Origin: Campylobacter lari subsp. lari
GTDB lineage: Bacteria; Campylobacterota; Campylobacteria; Campylobacterales; Campylobacteraceae
NCBI RefSeq assembly: GCF_013372185.1
Contig: NZ_CP053830.1
Coordinates: 930,001-994,000 of the forward strand
Length of the DNA: 64,000 nucleotides
Reading direction: 5' to 3'
Shown: in pieces, positions 56,744 to 64,000 of the stretch
Position numbering within the stretch: position 1 is the stretch's first letter
Layout: the number at the start of each line of letters is the position of its first letter
Program-made: the position numbers and the translations under genes
The notes under the pieces: generated by a model
What the model saw: only the letters and a program-made list of their open reading frames with translations
The model's database searches: none
Told to the model about the DNA's origin: nothing

Positions 56744-56749
56744 ATTATA
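56744..56749 (-). promoter_or_regulatory. -10 element of hpf
   Basis: On the minus strand TATAAT (56749-56744) is preceded by AGTGC; the transcript would start near 56737 and the AAGGAGA ribosome site (56725-56719) precedes the ATG at 56715. Confidence 0.6.
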
Positions 56750-56795
56750 GCACTTTAATCGTAAAAAAAATTAACTTTTTAAATAAAAAATAAAT

Positions 56796-57476
56796 TTAAA
56801 ATTTTAAAGGATCTAAAATAAGCTCACCATCTGCTGAAAGTTTTTTACCTTGAAAGTGTGTTTTACAAAAAGAAACAATCAAAGCATGAAAAATTTGATA
56901 AAGCTCATATAATTTGCATTCTTTTTTTAATAAAACATTTAATTCGTTTTGATTTTTGGCTATATCTTTTTTAAAAAATTCAGCTAGCTCATCATAGCTT
57001 TGATACTCACAGCCTAAATAGTTAGCTATTTTTGCACTATATGCATCTACGACCAAAACTTCTTTTTTGCAAACATAATTTAAAATTCCATCAGCACTTT
57101 CTTGACCCAAACCTTTAACACCTAAAAGCCATTCTCTATCTACTTCTTCTTTAAAAAACTCAAAAGAATTAAAATCTTGAAAATATTTTTGAGTAAAATT
57201 TTTAATATATTTTGCTTTAGTATTATAAAATCCACTTGGTTTTATTAAAAGCGCTAAATCTTGAGTATTTAAATTTAATAAATCTTCTATCTTAGTAATA
57301 TTTGCTTGTTTTAAATTTATCAAAGCCTTTAAAACATTTTGCCATTTTGTATTTTGGGTTAAAATTACTGAAATTAAAATTTCAAACTCGCTTAAAGTAT
57401 TATTTTCTAACCATTCAAAATCTTTATAGTCAATATTTGCATTAACTAAAGCTTTAAAAATTTCATAACCACTCAT
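56796..57476 (-). CDS. MagIII-like DNA glycosylase (endonuclease III fold, HhH-GPD)
   Basis: A 226-residue DNA glycosylase. LSEFEILISVILTQNTKWQNV and the hairpin VKGLGQESADGILNYVCKKEVLVVDAY (residues about 118-145) are HhH-GPD; the catalytic Asp is in VVDAY. The position of the Nth lyase lysine (GVGRKTA) is Glu (GLGQESA), and the C-terminal 4Fe-4S cysteine motif is missing: only scattered cysteines are left. That combination fits the monofunctional 3-methyladenine glycosylase MagIII of Helicobacter, not Nth. It overlaps mfd by four bases. Confidence 0.82.
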   Translation of the reverse strand: MSGYEIFKALVNANIDYKDFEWLENNTLSEFEILISVILTQNTKWQNVLKALINLKQANITKIEDLLNLNTQDLALLIKPSGFYNTKAKYIKNFTQKYFQDFNSFEFFKEEVDREWLLGVKGLGQESADGILNYVCKKEVLVVDAYSAKIANYLGCEYQSYDELAEFFKKDIAKNQNELNVLLKKECKLYELYQIFHALIVSFCKTHFQGKKLSADGELILDPLKF

Positions 57477-60412
57477 ACTTTTTCACTCTTTCTTAAATGC
57501 ATCAACACAGCCTCGATCACATCATCATCATCTTTACTTTTTGCTTTTATAACTTCTTTACTATCATCATCTTTTACAAAACAAATATTTTGCTCATAAT
57601 TGCTCACTAGTTTATAATGCTTGCTAGCTAAAATTTTTATGATAATTAGGTCTAAAAATTGCTTAGTGAAAATATCAGGCTTGCCAAAGCGATCATTCAT
57701 CTCACTTTCTATTTCATATACTTCATTTACGCTCATGCATTTACTAAGTCTTCTATAAAGCTCTAACCTCAAGCGATCCTCGCTAATATATTCACTATTT
57801 AAAAAAGCATTAATATTTAATTTTAAATCTATTTTTTTCTCTTTAATTTCTTCTTTTTTGCTTAGCTTATTAATCTCATCTTCAAGCATTTTAAGATACA
57901 AACTATAGCCAATTTGCTCTATATGCCCACTTTGATCTACACCTAATAAATTTCCACCCCCACGAATTTCTAAATCATGATAAGCAAGCACGCTTCCTGA
58001 ACCCAAATAAGAATTGCTTTCTAAACTTGTAAGTCTTTTTAGAGAATCTTTTGTGATTTTTTCTTTATCTTCAATTAAAAAATAACAATATCCTTGCTTA
58101 GCACTACGCCCCACTCGTCCTCTAAGTTGATGTAAATCAGCCATACCAAAACGATCTGAATTTTCTACTATGATAGTATTTGCATTTGCAAGATCAATAC
58201 CACTTTCAACTATAGAAGTACAAAGCAACAAATCATATTCTTTATTTTCAAATTTAAGCATTTGTTCTTCTGTAGTTTTTGCATCAATTTTTGAATGCAA
58301 GATTAAAATTTTTAAATTTGGAAATAAATCTAAAAGGTATTTTTTACACCCATCAATACTTGCTATATGATTGTGTATATAAAAAATTTGCCCTGCTCTT
58401 CTTAATTCTCTAGAAATAGCTTCTTTAATCAAAGCATCATTACTTTCTCTTACAAAGGTTCTTACATCTAAACGATCCTCAGGTGGAGTTTGTAAAATGC
58501 TATATGATTTTAAAGAACTAAGAGCTTGATTTAAGCTTCTTGGTATAGGCGTTGCTGACATAGATAAAATATGGGAGTTTTTACTTAATTCTTTGAGTTT
58601 TTCTTTTTGTTTTACACCAAATTTATGCTCCTCATCTATCACAACTAAACCTAAATTTTCACACTCAACCCCTAAAAGAGAATGCGTTCCAACCACTACA
58701 CAAGGTTTATTTTCTTTTAAAATTTGCAAAATTTGCTTTTTTTCTTTGGCACTAGTAAAGCGATCGAGCTTAAAAACTTCTATATTAAATGGATCAAATC
58801 TTTTTTTTAAGGTTTTAAAATGCTGGGCTGAAAGTAAAGTAGTTGGTATAAAAAACAAAGCTGTATAGCCACTTTTTACACAAGTAAATATAGCATTCAT
58901 TGCAATTTCAGTTTTACCAAAGCCCACATCACCACTTAAAAGCCTATCCATTACTTGAGAACTTTTTAAATCTTGAGTGATTTCTTGACAAACTTGACTT
59001 TGATCTTTAGTGTAAAAAAATCCCGCCTTATTGATAAATTCATCTTGTAATTCTTGAGAAATTTTTAATTCTTTTGCTTTTATCAAAGCTCTAGCTGCTG
59101 CCAAAGAAACTATATTTGAAGCAATGGCAAATAATTTTTCTTTTAATCTTTCTTTGATTTTTAGAAAACTTCCTTTTCCAAGCTTATCAAGCAAAGGCAC
59201 ACCACCACTTGCGCCGATATATTTATCAATCATATACAAATTTTCAACAGGCAATAAAAGCTTATCATTATTTAAATACCCAAGAGCTACAAATTCTTTT
59301 TTTGCTCCTGCAATTATAATAATCTCAAGACCTAAAAATTTAGCTATACCATAATCTTCATGTACAACAAAATCCCCGACTCTAAGCTCATCTATTACCA
59401 AACTTGCTTTTCTAATTCTTTTATTTTTTTCTTTTTTATTTAAAGAAATAATAAGCTCATCTTGAGTGATTAGATTGACTCTTTCTTGAGATATTTTTAA
59501 TTTAATATTTGAAAATTCTTGTAAATTCAAAGCTTTAAACAAAGCTTCATTTTTTGTCAAAATAGTAATTTTTTTATCTTTATGAAAAGTGAAAAAATCA
59601 TGATTGTAAGAACTTACTAAATCTTTATAAAATCTTGGTTCAGGTAAAATATTTTGATTAATTTTGCTAATATCTTCTTCAAAATCATTTATATCAAATT
59701 TTTTTATGCTTACGAAATTTAAATCTGAATAATCACAAAAATCATCAATACACCAAAAACCTAAAGAATTAACATCATTGATAATGCTTTGACTTTGAAA
59801 ATTTTGAATTTTTTCTTGTAGATTTTCATATTCTTCTTGATTAAAAGCATTTAAAAATGGACAAATCTCAATTTTTGAAAGTTCATTTGGGATTGATTTT
59901 TGTGTATGAATATCAAAATATCTTATGCTTTCTATCTCATCTGAAAAAAGCAAAATTCTAAAAGGTTGCTCTTCATTAATTGCAAAAATATCTATAATAT
60001 CCCCGCGTATTGAAATCTCACCCTTATCTTGAACTATATCAACAAATTCATACCCACTATGTAAAATTTCTTCTTTAAATTTCTCTAAAGCAAGAAGTGA
60101 ATTTCTTTTAAGAATAATATTTTTTAGATGCTTTTTTCCAGGGAGTTTTTGCAAAATTGTTTTTATAGGAGAAATTAAAATTTTATTTTCATCTTCTTTA
60201 TGATAAGCATTTAAAACTTTACAAATTTCAAAAAGCTCTTTAGAAAAAGAGCGCAAGTCACTGCCAAATTCTGCTCTAAAATCAGGCAAAACGAAAGTTT
60301 TTAATTTTAAAAACAGACAAACCTGAGCTAATTCATCTGCTTCTTTATCATTCTCACAAACTATTAACTCAGCTTTGTTGCTTAATAAATATTCATATAA
60401 TTTAGCTTGCAT
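57473..60412 (-). CDS. mfd: Mfd, transcription-repair coupling factor
   Basis: A 979-residue Mfd, shorter than the E. coli protein (1148) as usual in this group. UvrB-homology domain at the N-terminus, the RNA-polymerase-interaction module (VGDFVVHEDYGIAKFLGLE near residue 347), the SF2 helicase core with LLSGDVGFGKTEIAMNA (Walker A), VVIDEEHKFGVKQK and SATPIPRSLNQAL, LLCTSIVESGIDL and QLRGRVGRSAKQGYCYFL, and a C-terminal UvrA-binding domain. It removes stalled RNA polymerase and recruits UvrA at lesions. It overlaps ccmA by 11 bases and magIII by 4. Confidence 0.95.
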   Translation of the reverse strand: MQAKLYEYLLSNKAELIVCENDKEADELAQVCLFLKLKTFVLPDFRAEFGSDLRSFSKELFEICKVLNAYHKEDENKILISPIKTILQKLPGKKHLKNIILKRNSLLALEKFKEEILHSGYEFVDIVQDKGEISIRGDIIDIFAINEEQPFRILLFSDEIESIRYFDIHTQKSIPNELSKIEICPFLNAFNQEEYENLQEKIQNFQSQSIINDVNSLGFWCIDDFCDYSDLNFVSIKKFDINDFEEDISKINQNILPEPRFYKDLVSSYNHDFFTFHKDKKITILTKNEALFKALNLQEFSNIKLKISQERVNLITQDELIISLNKKEKNKRIRKASLVIDELRVGDFVVHEDYGIAKFLGLEIIIIAGAKKEFVALGYLNNDKLLLPVENLYMIDKYIGASGGVPLLDKLGKGSFLKIKERLKEKLFAIASNIVSLAAARALIKAKELKISQELQDEFINKAGFFYTKDQSQVCQEITQDLKSSQVMDRLLSGDVGFGKTEIAMNAIFTCVKSGYTALFFIPTTLLSAQHFKTLKKRFDPFNIEVFKLDRFTSAKEKKQILQILKENKPCVVVGTHSLLGVECENLGLVVIDEEHKFGVKQKEKLKELSKNSHILSMSATPIPRSLNQALSSLKSYSILQTPPEDRLDVRTFVRESNDALIKEAISRELRRAGQIFYIHNHIASIDGCKKYLLDLFPNLKILILHSKIDAKTTEEQMLKFENKEYDLLLCTSIVESGIDLANANTIIVENSDRFGMADLHQLRGRVGRSAKQGYCYFLIEDKEKITKDSLKRLTSLESNSYLGSGSVLAYHDLEIRGGGNLLGVDQSGHIEQIGYSLYLKMLEDEINKLSKKEEIKEKKIDLKLNINAFLNSEYISEDRLRLELYRRLSKCMSVNEVYEIESEMNDRFGKPDIFTKQFLDLIIIKILASKHYKLVSNYEQNICFVKDDDSKEVIKAKSKDDDDVIEAVLMHLRKSEKV

Positions 60413-60806
60413 TTTCTGAATTTTCTATGCTCACATCAATAGTTGTAAGCTCTTCATCTTTTTCGATTATTTTACTACTTCCATTAAATTTTCCACCATT
60501 TTCAATGCTTAATTGTTTAACTATAATATTACCATTAAGCACACCACCGGATAAAATTTCTAAAGAATCAACTTGCATTTCTCCTTCAAAAACCCCATTA
60601 ATCACTATCTTGTTTGCCTTAACTTGTCCTTTTAAAACACCACTTTTGCCTATTACTATCACATTAGAAGAATCAATCACACCTGTAATCTCTCCATCTA
60701 AATGAAGCATAGAGTCAAAATAAAATTTTCCTTCTATTTTTGCTCCGTTTGAAATGACTGTAGTTTCGGATACTGTAGCAATAGAGCCTTTATTAAAGAT
60801 TGCCAT
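60402..60806 (-). CDS. ccmA: CcmA, bactofilin (cell-shape scaffold)
   Basis: A 134-residue bactofilin: after a short N-terminal tail (MAIFNKGSIATVSETTVIS) the parallel beta-helix core (residues about 22-115) shows the six-residue-type repeats EGKFYFDSMLHLDGEITGVI, VIGKSGVLKGQVKANKIVI and LNGNIIVKQLSIENGGKF. In Helicobacter the homologue polymerises and directs the M23 peptidases Csd1/Csd2 to give helical shape. Here it lies behind the M23 peptidase and in front of mfd. The MAIF start means that the two shape genes overlap by 73 bases in different frames. Confidence 0.88.
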   Translation of the reverse strand: MAIFNKGSIATVSETTVISNGAKIEGKFYFDSMLHLDGEITGVIDSSNVIVIGKSGVLKGQVKANKIVINGVFEGEMQVDSLEILSGGVLNGNIIVKQLSIENGGKFNGSSKIIEKDEELTTIDVSIENSENAS

Positions 60807-61642
60807 GGAACTCTCCTTTCTTTATCAAATATTTGTTCATAATTTTTCTGGTTTAAATCTATAAAAATTTTAGGGTCTAAAAGTTTATTAATAAATCTAA
60901 CCTCATAATGTAAATGTGGCCCCGTAGAAAGACCGGTATTTCCTGTATATCCAAGCAAATCACCTTTTTTTACAAATTGTCCTGCTTTAACAACATCTTT
61001 ACGCATCATGTGTGCATATACTGTTTTAAAGCCAAAATTATGGATCAAAATCACTGAATAACCATAACCGTTATTACTATATGCAGCATATTCAACCACT
61101 CCATTTGCCGGTGCATAAATGGGAGTATTTAAAGCTGCTCTTAAATCAATGCCTGGATGAAACTCTTTTTTATTTAATATAGGATGATGACGCCATCCAA
61201 AATTACCTGTGACTCCATTATCTTCTATCACATGACCATTTGGAATTTGTGTTAAAAATAAATAGGCTTGGTCATTAGTAAGTTTAACTTTTTCCAATCT
61301 TTCTGGTATATCTAAACCCTCATCTTGCTTTAAACCTAAATTTTCTTCAATGTCTGCAAGTTGAGTTTGAAGCTCATCATACAAGGCTGTTTTTTCATCT
61401 AGACTTTTTTGCATACTTTCATTTTGTGAAAATAATTTAGTATTTTTTGCTGACAATGTTTCTTGCTCTTTTAAAAGCTCTGAACGCTTAGTCGCTAAAT
61501 AATTAATATACAAAGCACCCAAAACTATAACAACAAAAACAAAAGTAGTAAAATAAATAATTACTTTTTTTATGATCTGACTTAATAAAAAATGTCTAGA
61601 ACCATTTACATCTGTGATAGTTAGCGTAAATTTATCTTTCAT
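60734..61642 (-). CDS. M23 (LytM) family peptidoglycan peptidase, Csd1-like
   Basis: A 302-residue periplasmic peptidase. TM segment at residues 25-47 (KVIIYFTTFVFVVIVLGALYI), a coiled coil at 55-110, and a LytM domain at 140-255 with zinc ligands in FHPGIDLR (HxxxD), the middle VYAHM and the GPHLHYEVR motif (HxH). It should cut the D-Ala-mDAP cross-links that set helical curvature. In H. pylori the corresponding csd gene sits before ccmA and mfd, the same order as here. The coding end overlaps ccmA. folC lies upstream and overlaps by 11 bases. Confidence 0.87.
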   Translation of the reverse strand: MKDKFTLTITDVNGSRHFLLSQIIKKVIIYFTTFVFVVIVLGALYINYLATKRSELLKEQETLSAKNTKLFSQNESMQKSLDEKTALYDELQTQLADIEENLGLKQDEGLDIPERLEKVKLTNDQAYLFLTQIPNGHVIEDNGVTGNFGWRHHPILNKKEFHPGIDLRAALNTPIYAPANGVVEYAAYSNNGYGYSVILIHNFGFKTVYAHMMRKDVVKAGQFVKKGDLLGYTGNTGLSTGPHLHYEVRFINKLLDPKIFIDLNQKNYEQIFDKERRVPWQSLIKALLLQYPKLQSFQTEQK

Positions 61643-62801
61643 TATAGCCTCTTAAAAATTTTTCTACCAATACAAAAGAACCAAAAACTAAATACAACTC
61701 ATCTTTTTTTATTTGTTCAAATTTTTGATAAGCAATATCTAATTTTTCTAAATTTTCTAGCAAAATAGGGCCTGCTAAAGGTCTATCTTTGCTTTCATAC
61801 TCATAAATTTCAACTATTTTTATTATAGGCTTTAAAGCCCTTAAAATTTTATAAGAATCTTTATCCAAAAAGCAATTATAAACTAAATGAACTTTTTTTT
61901 CCTTGAAAATTTCAGCCAAAGCTAAAGCTGCCATTTCATTATGGCCTACATCAACAAAAATATTTTGACTTATTTGTTCACATCTTCCTTTTAAATCAAG
62001 TTTTGGTAGATTTTTGATACTTTGAATTAATTCTTTTTCATTTTTGGCACAAATTTTAGAAAAAGCTTCTAAGGCTAAAAAGAGATTATCTTTTAAAAAA
62101 CTCGCTAAATTATATTTTTGGATATATTCTTGCACATAAGGATAAATAATTGTATTTTTATCTAGCGAGCTAATATTTAGACTAGCTTGTTTTAAATTTG
62201 CTATTTTTTGAGCCAAATTTAATACTTTTGTTTCTTGCTTATGATTTATTAAAGCTTTAGCGCTCATGGCTTTTAATTTTGTTCTTGCTATTTCCTCTAA
62301 GTTTTTACCTAGTAAATCTTGATGATCAAAACCTATTTTAGTAAAAACACTAAAATCTATCTCAAAAACACTTGTAGCATCGTATTCTCCACCTACTCCA
62401 GCTTCTAAAATCACATAATCGCAATCTTTAAAAACAAAAAATGCTAAAAATGTAGCGTACTCAAAATAGCTAAGTTTTTTCACATCATCCAAAAAAACAC
62501 CTTCTAATTCTTCGTGTGCTTTTTCTAAAAGTTCATTGCTTGCAATTTTACCATTTAACCAAAATCTTTCATTAAATTCAAAAATATGAGGACTAGTATA
62601 ATGTCCTACTTTACATCCTTGCTCTAAGAGTAAAAGCGCTAAAAATCTGCCTATGCTTCCTTTGCCATTAGTACCAATAATTTGAATATTTTTAGTTTTT
62701 GGGATAAATTTTTTATATTTTTCATACATACTAAACATAAAAAATCTACTGATTTTTTGTACATGCATAGTTTTTTGTGAAAGTATTTGCTGGAATTTCA
62801 T
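61632..62801 (-). CDS. folC: FolC, folylpolyglutamate / dihydrofolate synthase
   Basis: A 389-residue Mur-ligase-like enzyme. IIGTNGKGSIGRFLALLLL (P-loop, near residue 41), GHYTSPHIFEFNERFWLN, DYVILEAGVGGEYDATSVF, FTKIGFDHQDLLGKNLEEIARTK and VDVGHNEMAALALAE are diagnostic (several shown in part). It adds glutamate to dihydropteroate or folates, linking to the pab genes and PurU elsewhere in the window. The stop overlaps the M23 peptidase start by 11 bases; the start lies two bases after the upstream GGDEF-like gene. Confidence 0.93.
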   Translation of the reverse strand: MKFQQILSQKTMHVQKISRFFMFSMYEKYKKFIPKTKNIQIIGTNGKGSIGRFLALLLLEQGCKVGHYTSPHIFEFNERFWLNGKIASNELLEKAHEELEGVFLDDVKKLSYFEYATFLAFFVFKDCDYVILEAGVGGEYDATSVFEIDFSVFTKIGFDHQDLLGKNLEEIARTKLKAMSAKALINHKQETKVLNLAQKIANLKQASLNISSLDKNTIIYPYVQEYIQKYNLASFLKDNLFLALEAFSKICAKNEKELIQSIKNLPKLDLKGRCEQISQNIFVDVGHNEMAALALAEIFKEKKVHLVYNCFLDKDSYKILRALKPIIKIVEIYEYESKDRPLAGPILLENLEKLDIAYQKFEQIKKDELYLVFGSFVLVEKFLRGYNER

Positions 62802-62802
62802 A

Positions 62803-63957
62803 CTAAGCTTTTTGCATTAATTCTTTTAAAATATCGCCATCTGGAAATTCTTTTTTTTCTATACAAGAAGATGATAAAACAAGCCTAACTACTTCTTCCT
62901 TGTAAATAAATTTGTAATCATCTATAAGCTTCAAAGCTTTTTCTGTAAAGATTTGAGCATCCTCTAAGCTTTTACCCGGAAAAACGATTAAATAAGAACT
63001 TTCATCTAAAATCCAAATTTCAGCCAAATTTTTACATAAATCTTTGAGGATTTTTTTAAACTTCCCGCTAATAGTTTTAAAACTATCGATGCCATAGGCA
63101 TTAATAACATGTTCTATATTATTAATTTTAAAGAAAGATAAAGCATAATTAACCGCATAAAGCTTATAATTTTCATCAAGTTTTTTAAGCTCTTGAGCAA
63201 GACTCCATTGCTCTCTTTGCTCATCATCGCTTGTAGCTTGAATTTGAGTTTTAATTTGAGCTATTTGCTCGTTTGCATATAAAAGTTTATCTTTTAATGT
63301 ATCAAAATTAATCTGCACATTACCATTTTCATCTTTAGTTAAAGCATTGATAAATTTCACATCTTCTTGACTATTATCATAAAGCTTTGAAACCATTTCA
63401 TTTAGGCTTTCTAAATGTTGATTGAAAAAAGAAAGATTTTTTTGTATATAGTATTTATCTATTGCTTCTTTTTTTTGTAGCATCAAACAATATTCATGTG
63501 CAAATTCTTTTCTAGCAATCAATCTAGGATTTTCTTTTAATTTTTGCTTAAATTGTTCTACCTCTTTACTCTCACCAAATAAAGGCTCCAAAGAAGCTAG
63601 TAAAAGTTCAGCTTGCTTTTCGTAAGAGCGTTCTTTTAACATAGTGATAAGTTTTTCTATTAAAGCATGAAAATCCAAAAAAGCTCGGATATTAAATTCT
63701 TCTAATTTTTTTAAAAGCTCTCCGTCTTCATAAGATTTTTCAAGTTCTTTCCATTTGGCTCTTAAAAGATATATGGTTTCTAAATCCATAGCCTGAGATA
63801 ATCTGTGTTGAGTAATTTGAGCAAGCTCTTTGATTTTTTTATCTTTACTAATACTAAGTTGAGAAATGATTAAGCCAAGTAAAGCATAAACATCTTCATA
63901 TTTTCTACTTACCTGTCTATTGAGTCTAGAGACTAAAAACATCAAAAACTCATCCAT
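62803..63957 (-). CDS. Degenerate GGDEF-like coiled-coil protein, function unknown (Cj1089c-like)
   Basis: A 384-residue protein. Residues 1-230 are mostly helical, with coiled coil near 85-120 and 180-245. Residues 255-384 look like a GGDEF fold: YALSFFKINNIEHVINAYG near 277 corresponds to the substrate-binding strand-helix, and LDESSYLIVFPG near 320 occupies the GGDEF position without the signature. Diguanylate cyclase activity is therefore unlikely; nucleotide sensing or pure scaffolding remain possible. The start is uncertain: the frame stays open to the window edge, and the ATG at 63957 has only a distant AAGGA. folC follows after 2 bases. Confidence 0.6.
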   Translation of the reverse strand: MDEFLMFLVSRLNRQVSRKYEDVYALLGLIISQLSISKDKKIKELAQITQHRLSQAMDLETIYLLRAKWKELEKSYEDGELLKKLEEFNIRAFLDFHALIEKLITMLKERSYEKQAELLLASLEPLFGESKEVEQFKQKLKENPRLIARKEFAHEYCLMLQKKEAIDKYYIQKNLSFFNQHLESLNEMVSKLYDNSQEDVKFINALTKDENGNVQINFDTLKDKLLYANEQIAQIKTQIQATSDDEQREQWSLAQELKKLDENYKLYAVNYALSFFKINNIEHVINAYGIDSFKTISGKFKKILKDLCKNLAEIWILDESSYLIVFPGKSLEDAQIFTEKALKLIDDYKFIYKEEVVRLVLSSSCIEKKEFPDGDILKELMQKA

Positions 63958-63977
63958 AGTTCGAATGCTCTTTCCTT

Positions 63978-64000
63978 TTAATTCTTGCTTGTAAGAATCA
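63978..64000 (-). CDS. Possible C-terminal end of an upstream gene (partial)
   Basis: On the minus strand a short open frame reads ILTSKN then TAA at 63980-63978, followed directly by an AAGGAAAG ribosome-site-like stretch. This would be the last codons of the gene upstream; in C. jejuni I recall an LptE-type lipoprotein gene at that place. Seven codons are too few to judge. Confidence 0.25.

Noticed and set aside
56255..56758. Plus-strand open frame of 167 codons over hpf
   Set aside because: Antisense to a firmly identified gene, Ser-rich, and no promoter or ribosome site.

Overview
The window is an AT-rich (roughly 70 % A+T by eye), gene-dense stretch of a Campylobacter chromosome. The evidence is the gene content and order: periplasmic nitrate reductase in the order napA-G-H-B-L-D, nrfHA nitrite reductase with a CxxCH active-site heme, CmeDEF efflux, a CiaD-like invasion antigen, flgG2-flgG behind a sigma-54 promoter, class II DAHP synthase, and promoters with a T-rich TTTAAG element before TATAAT instead of a -35 box. 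Blocks such as cheZ to rplS, nap to cca-purU and folC to mfd are the ones I remember from C. jejuni, but they are joined differently here and extra genes lie between them. A C. lari-group species fits best, but the species cannot be fixed from this sequence. I saw no rRNA, tRNA, CRISPR array or insertion sequence, and no gene-free stretch longer than about 230 bases.

Layout. 1-4.6 kb: the start of glmU (minus), then fliP, an AEC-type permease and a folate branch (pabB-pabC fusion, pabA). 4.6-9.7 kb: the cmeDEF efflux operon. 9.7-12.0 kb: an autotransporter whose promoter holds a run of nine G directly before TATAAT, a candidate on/off switch. 12.0-24.8 kb: a long minus-strand series from cheZ down to an ArsC-like gene, covering chemotaxis, tRNA modification, purE, glyQ, waaA, SRP (ffh), the rpsP-khpA-rimM-trmD-rplS ribosome cluster and aroF. 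25.0-26.5 kb: glnA. 26.5-36.6 kb (minus): the nap operon, a small membrane protein and an MFS transporter coupled to it, a helical-repeat protein, ciaD, and a cca-purU reading frame joined by loss of a stop codon. 36.7-38.3 kb: flgG2-flgG. 38.5-42.5 kb: rpoD and ppk, convergent. 42.7-45.0 kb: nrfHA. 45.0-47.9 kb (minus): thiC with a TPP riboswitch, a DnaQ-like exonuclease and rpe. 48.1-50.8 kb: rpmB, a potassium channel, a YdcH-like protein and a soluble zinc-binding chemoreceptor. 50.9-53.5 kb (minus): a Nudix protein and groESL under CIRCE control. 53.6-56.2 kb: an AsmA-like protein. 56.2-64.0 kb (minus): hpf, a MagIII-like glycosylase, mfd, the bactofilin ccmA, an M23 peptidase, folC and a degenerate GGDEF protein.

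Functional links. Nap, NrfHA and their quinol-linked partners form a periplasmic nitrate-to-ammonium chain. PabABC and FolC serve folate, and PurU turns over formyl-folate. FlgG2, FlgG, FliP, CheZ, the chemoreceptor and the M23 peptidase with bactofilin relate to motility and helical cell shape. CmeDEF, the autotransporter and CiaD face the outside or the host. The observations most worth a second look are the poly-G promoter, the cca-purU stop-codon loss, the MFS gene coupled to nap, a ribosome-binding-site hairpin next to the TPP aptamer, two long inverted repeats (before napA and between groES and the AsmA-like gene), and an unusual potassium-channel filter.
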